A stretch of 49,539 bases of DNA from a virus. Shown here piece by piece: positions 47,485-49,539 of the stretch. The stretch is taken from positions 1-49,539 of the IMG/VR virus record IMGVR_UViG_3300037264_004360; one strand, written 5' to 3'. The position numbers were made by a program, and so were the translations under genes. The first letter of the stretch is position 1. Each line of letters opens with the position of its first letter. The notes below the pieces were generated by a model. It had not been told where the DNA came from. It was given only the letters and a program-made list of their open reading frames with translations, and did no database searches.

Positions 47485-49028
47485 CCGTGCCCATCTCTGC
47501 GCATAGCGTGGACCGGCTGAGCGCCCTGTGGCGGCTACGTGGGCACACCATCGCGTCAATGGGCGAGACGCTGGTGGCGCTCGCGGCGGTGGCGCCGCTG
47601 GACTTGCGCGCGCTCCTGACCGTCGTGACGCTCCTCGCGCAGGCGTACGTGCGCGCGCAGGCCAACGCGGCGGCGTGGCTGGCGCGGACAGGCGACGTGG
47701 CGGCGCTGGATCTCCCGCGACAGGAGGCGCTCGGCGCGGCGCTGGTGGCCTGGCGGCGGCTGGGCGGCCTGTTCGGCCTGTTCGCGTACACGCACCGCTT
47801 CGAGCACCTCGACACCGTGCTCGGGCAGGTCCCGCTCGTGGCGGGCGGGGCGAACGCGCGCGGGGTCGCCACCGGCATGACGCTCGAAGCCCTCCTCTCG
47901 CCGCCAACGGTGAGCAGCGTGAGCGTCGAGTCGTTCTGGCTGGCGACGACGGCGGGGCGGGCCAGCCTGGGCCGTCTCCTGGCGATGGATGTGGCACTGG
48001 AAACGGAGTACGACTTCTCGCCGGTAGAGGAGGCGGAACTGATCCTGGCCGATGCGCTCATCCCGCTCGCGCCACCGCCCGAGCCGATCCTCGCGGCGCT
48101 GGCGGCGTCCTCCACCTCGCGCATAGCCCAGCAAGTGCCAGCGGTGCGTGCGGTCGAAGTCACCCAGGGCGCGACGCTCGCCATGATCGCACTGGCGGCG
48201 CTGGGCGATGCCGGGGCGTGGCCGGTCATCGCGCAGTACAACAACCTCGCGTACCCGTACCTGTCGGGCGATCCCGCCGCGAAGCTCGGGCCGCTCCAGG
48301 CGACGCGCATCCTGGTGGCACCCGTCGCGCAGGGCGCGACCAGCGTGACGCTGCTCAACACGCAGGGCTTGTACCGCGACCAGCGCCTCTGGCTTTCCGA
48401 CCCGGTCACGGGGTCGGACGCCCTGACGATCACATCGGTGGATACCGAGACCGGGATCGTGAGCACGGCGGACGCCACTACGCGGGCGTATGACGTGAGC
48501 ACGCCGGTGGCGATCTACCCGCCCGTGTACGATGTGGTCGGGACCGTGCTAGCACCGGGCGAGACCATCCTCGTGCCGCTCCCCGCCGACGCGCATCGCG
48601 ATTCGGTGACGCGCCCGCCCGGCACCCGTGTCTCGGCGGTGGCCATCTATGGCGTCGACCTCGCGGTGATGCAGGGGCGGCTCACGGTCACGGCGGCCGG
48701 GGCACTGGAGACGGTGGCGGGCACGGCGAACCTCAAGCAGGCCATCGCCCACAAGTTCATGGTGGATCGCGGCGCGCTGCCCTATTGGCCGCTGTACGGC
48801 ACCGGCCTCCGCGCCTTCCTGACCCACAAAAATGAGCCGTTCTTCGGCTTCCTCGCCACGGTGGATGCGCGACAGACCATCCTGCGCGACCCGCGCATCG
48901 AGCGGGTGGAGAATCCCCAGGCGGCCCTGACCGGCGACACGGTCACGCTCGACGCGACCGCGATCACGACGCTCAACGAAACCTTCCCGGCAACGCGGGT
49001 GCTGATCCCGCTGCGGAGCGGTGTATGA
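47481..49028 (+). CDS. Baseplate wedge protein with C-terminal gp25-like domain
   Basis: 515 residues, ATGA overlap. The last 125 residues have the gp25/W-like wedge signature: NLKQAIAHKFMVDRGALPYWPLYGTGL, TILRDPRIERVENPQ, and the closing strands. In most phages this is a separate protein of about 110-150 residues. Here it is joined to a 390-residue N-terminal part: an Ala/Leu-rich helical region (about 1-90), a mixed domain, and a beta domain with TSVTLLNTQGLYRDQRLWLSD. The fusion could build the inner wedge as a single chain. Confidence 0.7.
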   Translation: MTVPISAHSVDRLSALWRLRGHTIASMGETLVALAAVAPLDLRALLTVVTLLAQAYVRAQANAAAWLARTGDVAALDLPRQEALGAALVAWRRLGGLFGLFAYTHRFEHLDTVLGQVPLVAGGANARGVATGMTLEALLSPPTVSSVSVESFWLATTAGRASLGRLLAMDVALETEYDFSPVEEAELILADALIPLAPPPEPILAALAASSTSRIAQQVPAVRAVEVTQGATLAMIALAALGDAGAWPVIAQYNNLAYPYLSGDPAAKLGPLQATRILVAPVAQGATSVTLLNTQGLYRDQRLWLSDPVTGSDALTITSVDTETGIVSTADATTRAYDVSTPVAIYPPVYDVVGTVLAPGETILVPLPADAHRDSVTRPPGTRVSAVAIYGVDLAVMQGRLTVTAAGALETVAGTANLKQAIAHKFMVDRGALPYWPLYGTGLRAFLTHKNEPFFGFLATVDARQTILRDPRIERVENPQAALTGDTVTLDATAITTLNETFPATRVLIPLRSGV

Positions 49029-49539
49029 CGACCCCCACCAGCGAGTTCGGCCTGCGTGACTTCGCGTCTATTGAGAGCGAGATGATCGCGGAGGTGATCG
49101 CGGGCTCGCCACTCCTGACCGACTTCACCGAAGGCGCGGTCCTGCGGGCGCTCCTCGCGTCGGTGGCGATGGAACTCCAGCGCGAGGATTTCGCGTGCTG
49201 GCAGGGCGTCCGCGACGGCATCGAGACCGGAACGTATAAGAACTTCGACTTCTTCCGCCTCTCGGCGGTGTCGGCCTCGGGAACCGTGCGCTTTACACGC
49301 GTCTTCGCAGACGGGCCGTACATCGTGCCCATCGGCACGCTGGTCAGTGTGCCGGGGAGTGCGGCGCGCGTGTACGAGACCCTGGCGGCCGTGACCTTTG
49401 TGGACGGGGTCTTCACCGTCACGGTCGGCGTGCGCTGCCTGACCCCTGGCACGACGGGCAACACGGGGGCGCAGACCATCGTGACCGTGAACGACGTTGG
49501 CCTTGCCACGGTCCTGACCGTGACCAACCTCCGTGCGCT
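49025..49539 (+). CDS. Baseplate J-like wedge protein (3' end cut by window)
   Basis: First about 171 codons, ATGA overlap. Characteristic beginning: IESEMIAEVIAGSPLLTDFTEGAVLRALLASVAMELQRED and, later, PYIVPIGTLVSVPGSAARVYETLAAVTF and LTPGTTGNTGAQTIV, the 'G-T-x-x-x-x-x-x-g-x-x-F-x-T' pattern of baseplate J/gp6-type proteins. It continues beyond the window. Confidence 0.8.
   Translation, partial: MTTPTSEFGLRDFASIESEMIAEVIAGSPLLTDFTEGAVLRALLASVAMELQREDFACWQGVRDGIETGTYKNFDFFRLSAVSASGTVRFTRVFADGPYIVPIGTLVSVPGSAARVYETLAAVTFVDGVFTVTVGVRCLTPGTTGNTGAQTIVTVNDVGLATVLTVTNLRA

Noticed and set aside
1-49539. tRNA genes or other structured RNAs
   Set aside because: No cloverleaf-like segment was found in the few gaps, though only inspection by eye was possible. 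No gene-free stretch exceeds 170 bases.

Overview
The window is a contiguous piece of the late (virion) region of a tailed phage or prophage with a contractile tail. A tail sheath gene (36809-38770) next to a tube gene, a tape measure with a lytic transglycosylase domain, a hub, a spike, a PAAR tip and gp25-like and J-like baseplate genes make it a myovirus. All supported genes lie on the plus strand. They are packed with 1-4 base overlaps (ATGA, GTGA, TGATG), the DNA is visibly GC-rich, and GTG starts are common. No integrase, replication gene, terminase or tRNA gene is visible. The host cannot be named from this sequence; a high-GC bacterium is likely. Both ends cut genes: the portal at the left and a baseplate J-like protein at the right.

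Layout. (1) 3-2816: portal, then three small genes. (2) 2901-12988: an unusual 'cargo' cluster between portal and MuF. It holds five large modular proteins and several small zinc-binding and coiled-coil proteins. Domains include an intact HAD phosphatase, an intact HExxH metallopeptidase, a second zincin with a damaged motif, and at least seven copies of a small repeated module. (3) 12985-14196: MuF-like head morphogenesis protein. (4) 14263-22420: fibre and host-interaction module with a collagen-like protein, three tandem paralogous fibre-type genes, a methyltransferase and a glycosyltransferase. (5) 22401-25690: a 904-residue multi-enzyme protein (pyrophosphatase-like, ADP-ribosyltransferase-like, ParB/sulfiredoxin-like and Cys/His domains) and a companion. 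(6) 25690-31014: Com-like zinc protein, neck/connector-type genes, an HNH homing endonuclease and small zinc or membrane proteins, closed by a strong hairpin terminator at 31082-31132. (7) 31158-34928: capsid unit with an accessory protein, XkdF-like prohead protease, scaffold and a major capsid protein carrying an Ig/FnIII-like insert. (8) 34964-49539: connector, sheath, tube, tail chaperones (probable +1 frameshift), tape measure and baseplate.

How the parts may fit together. The short motif 'hydrophobic-x-Lys-Ser/Ala' occurs at linkers between domains of the cargo proteins, in the tail of the portal, repeatedly in the scaffold, near residue 22 of the capsid protein, and in the protease. 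A second peptide, GDPLL followed by a basic/hydrophobic stretch, recurs in five cargo proteins. The simplest reading is a set of capsid-packaged polyproteins cut by the phage's own maturation protease into separate effector domains that are injected with the DNA. This is inference, but it makes clear mass-spectrometry predictions.
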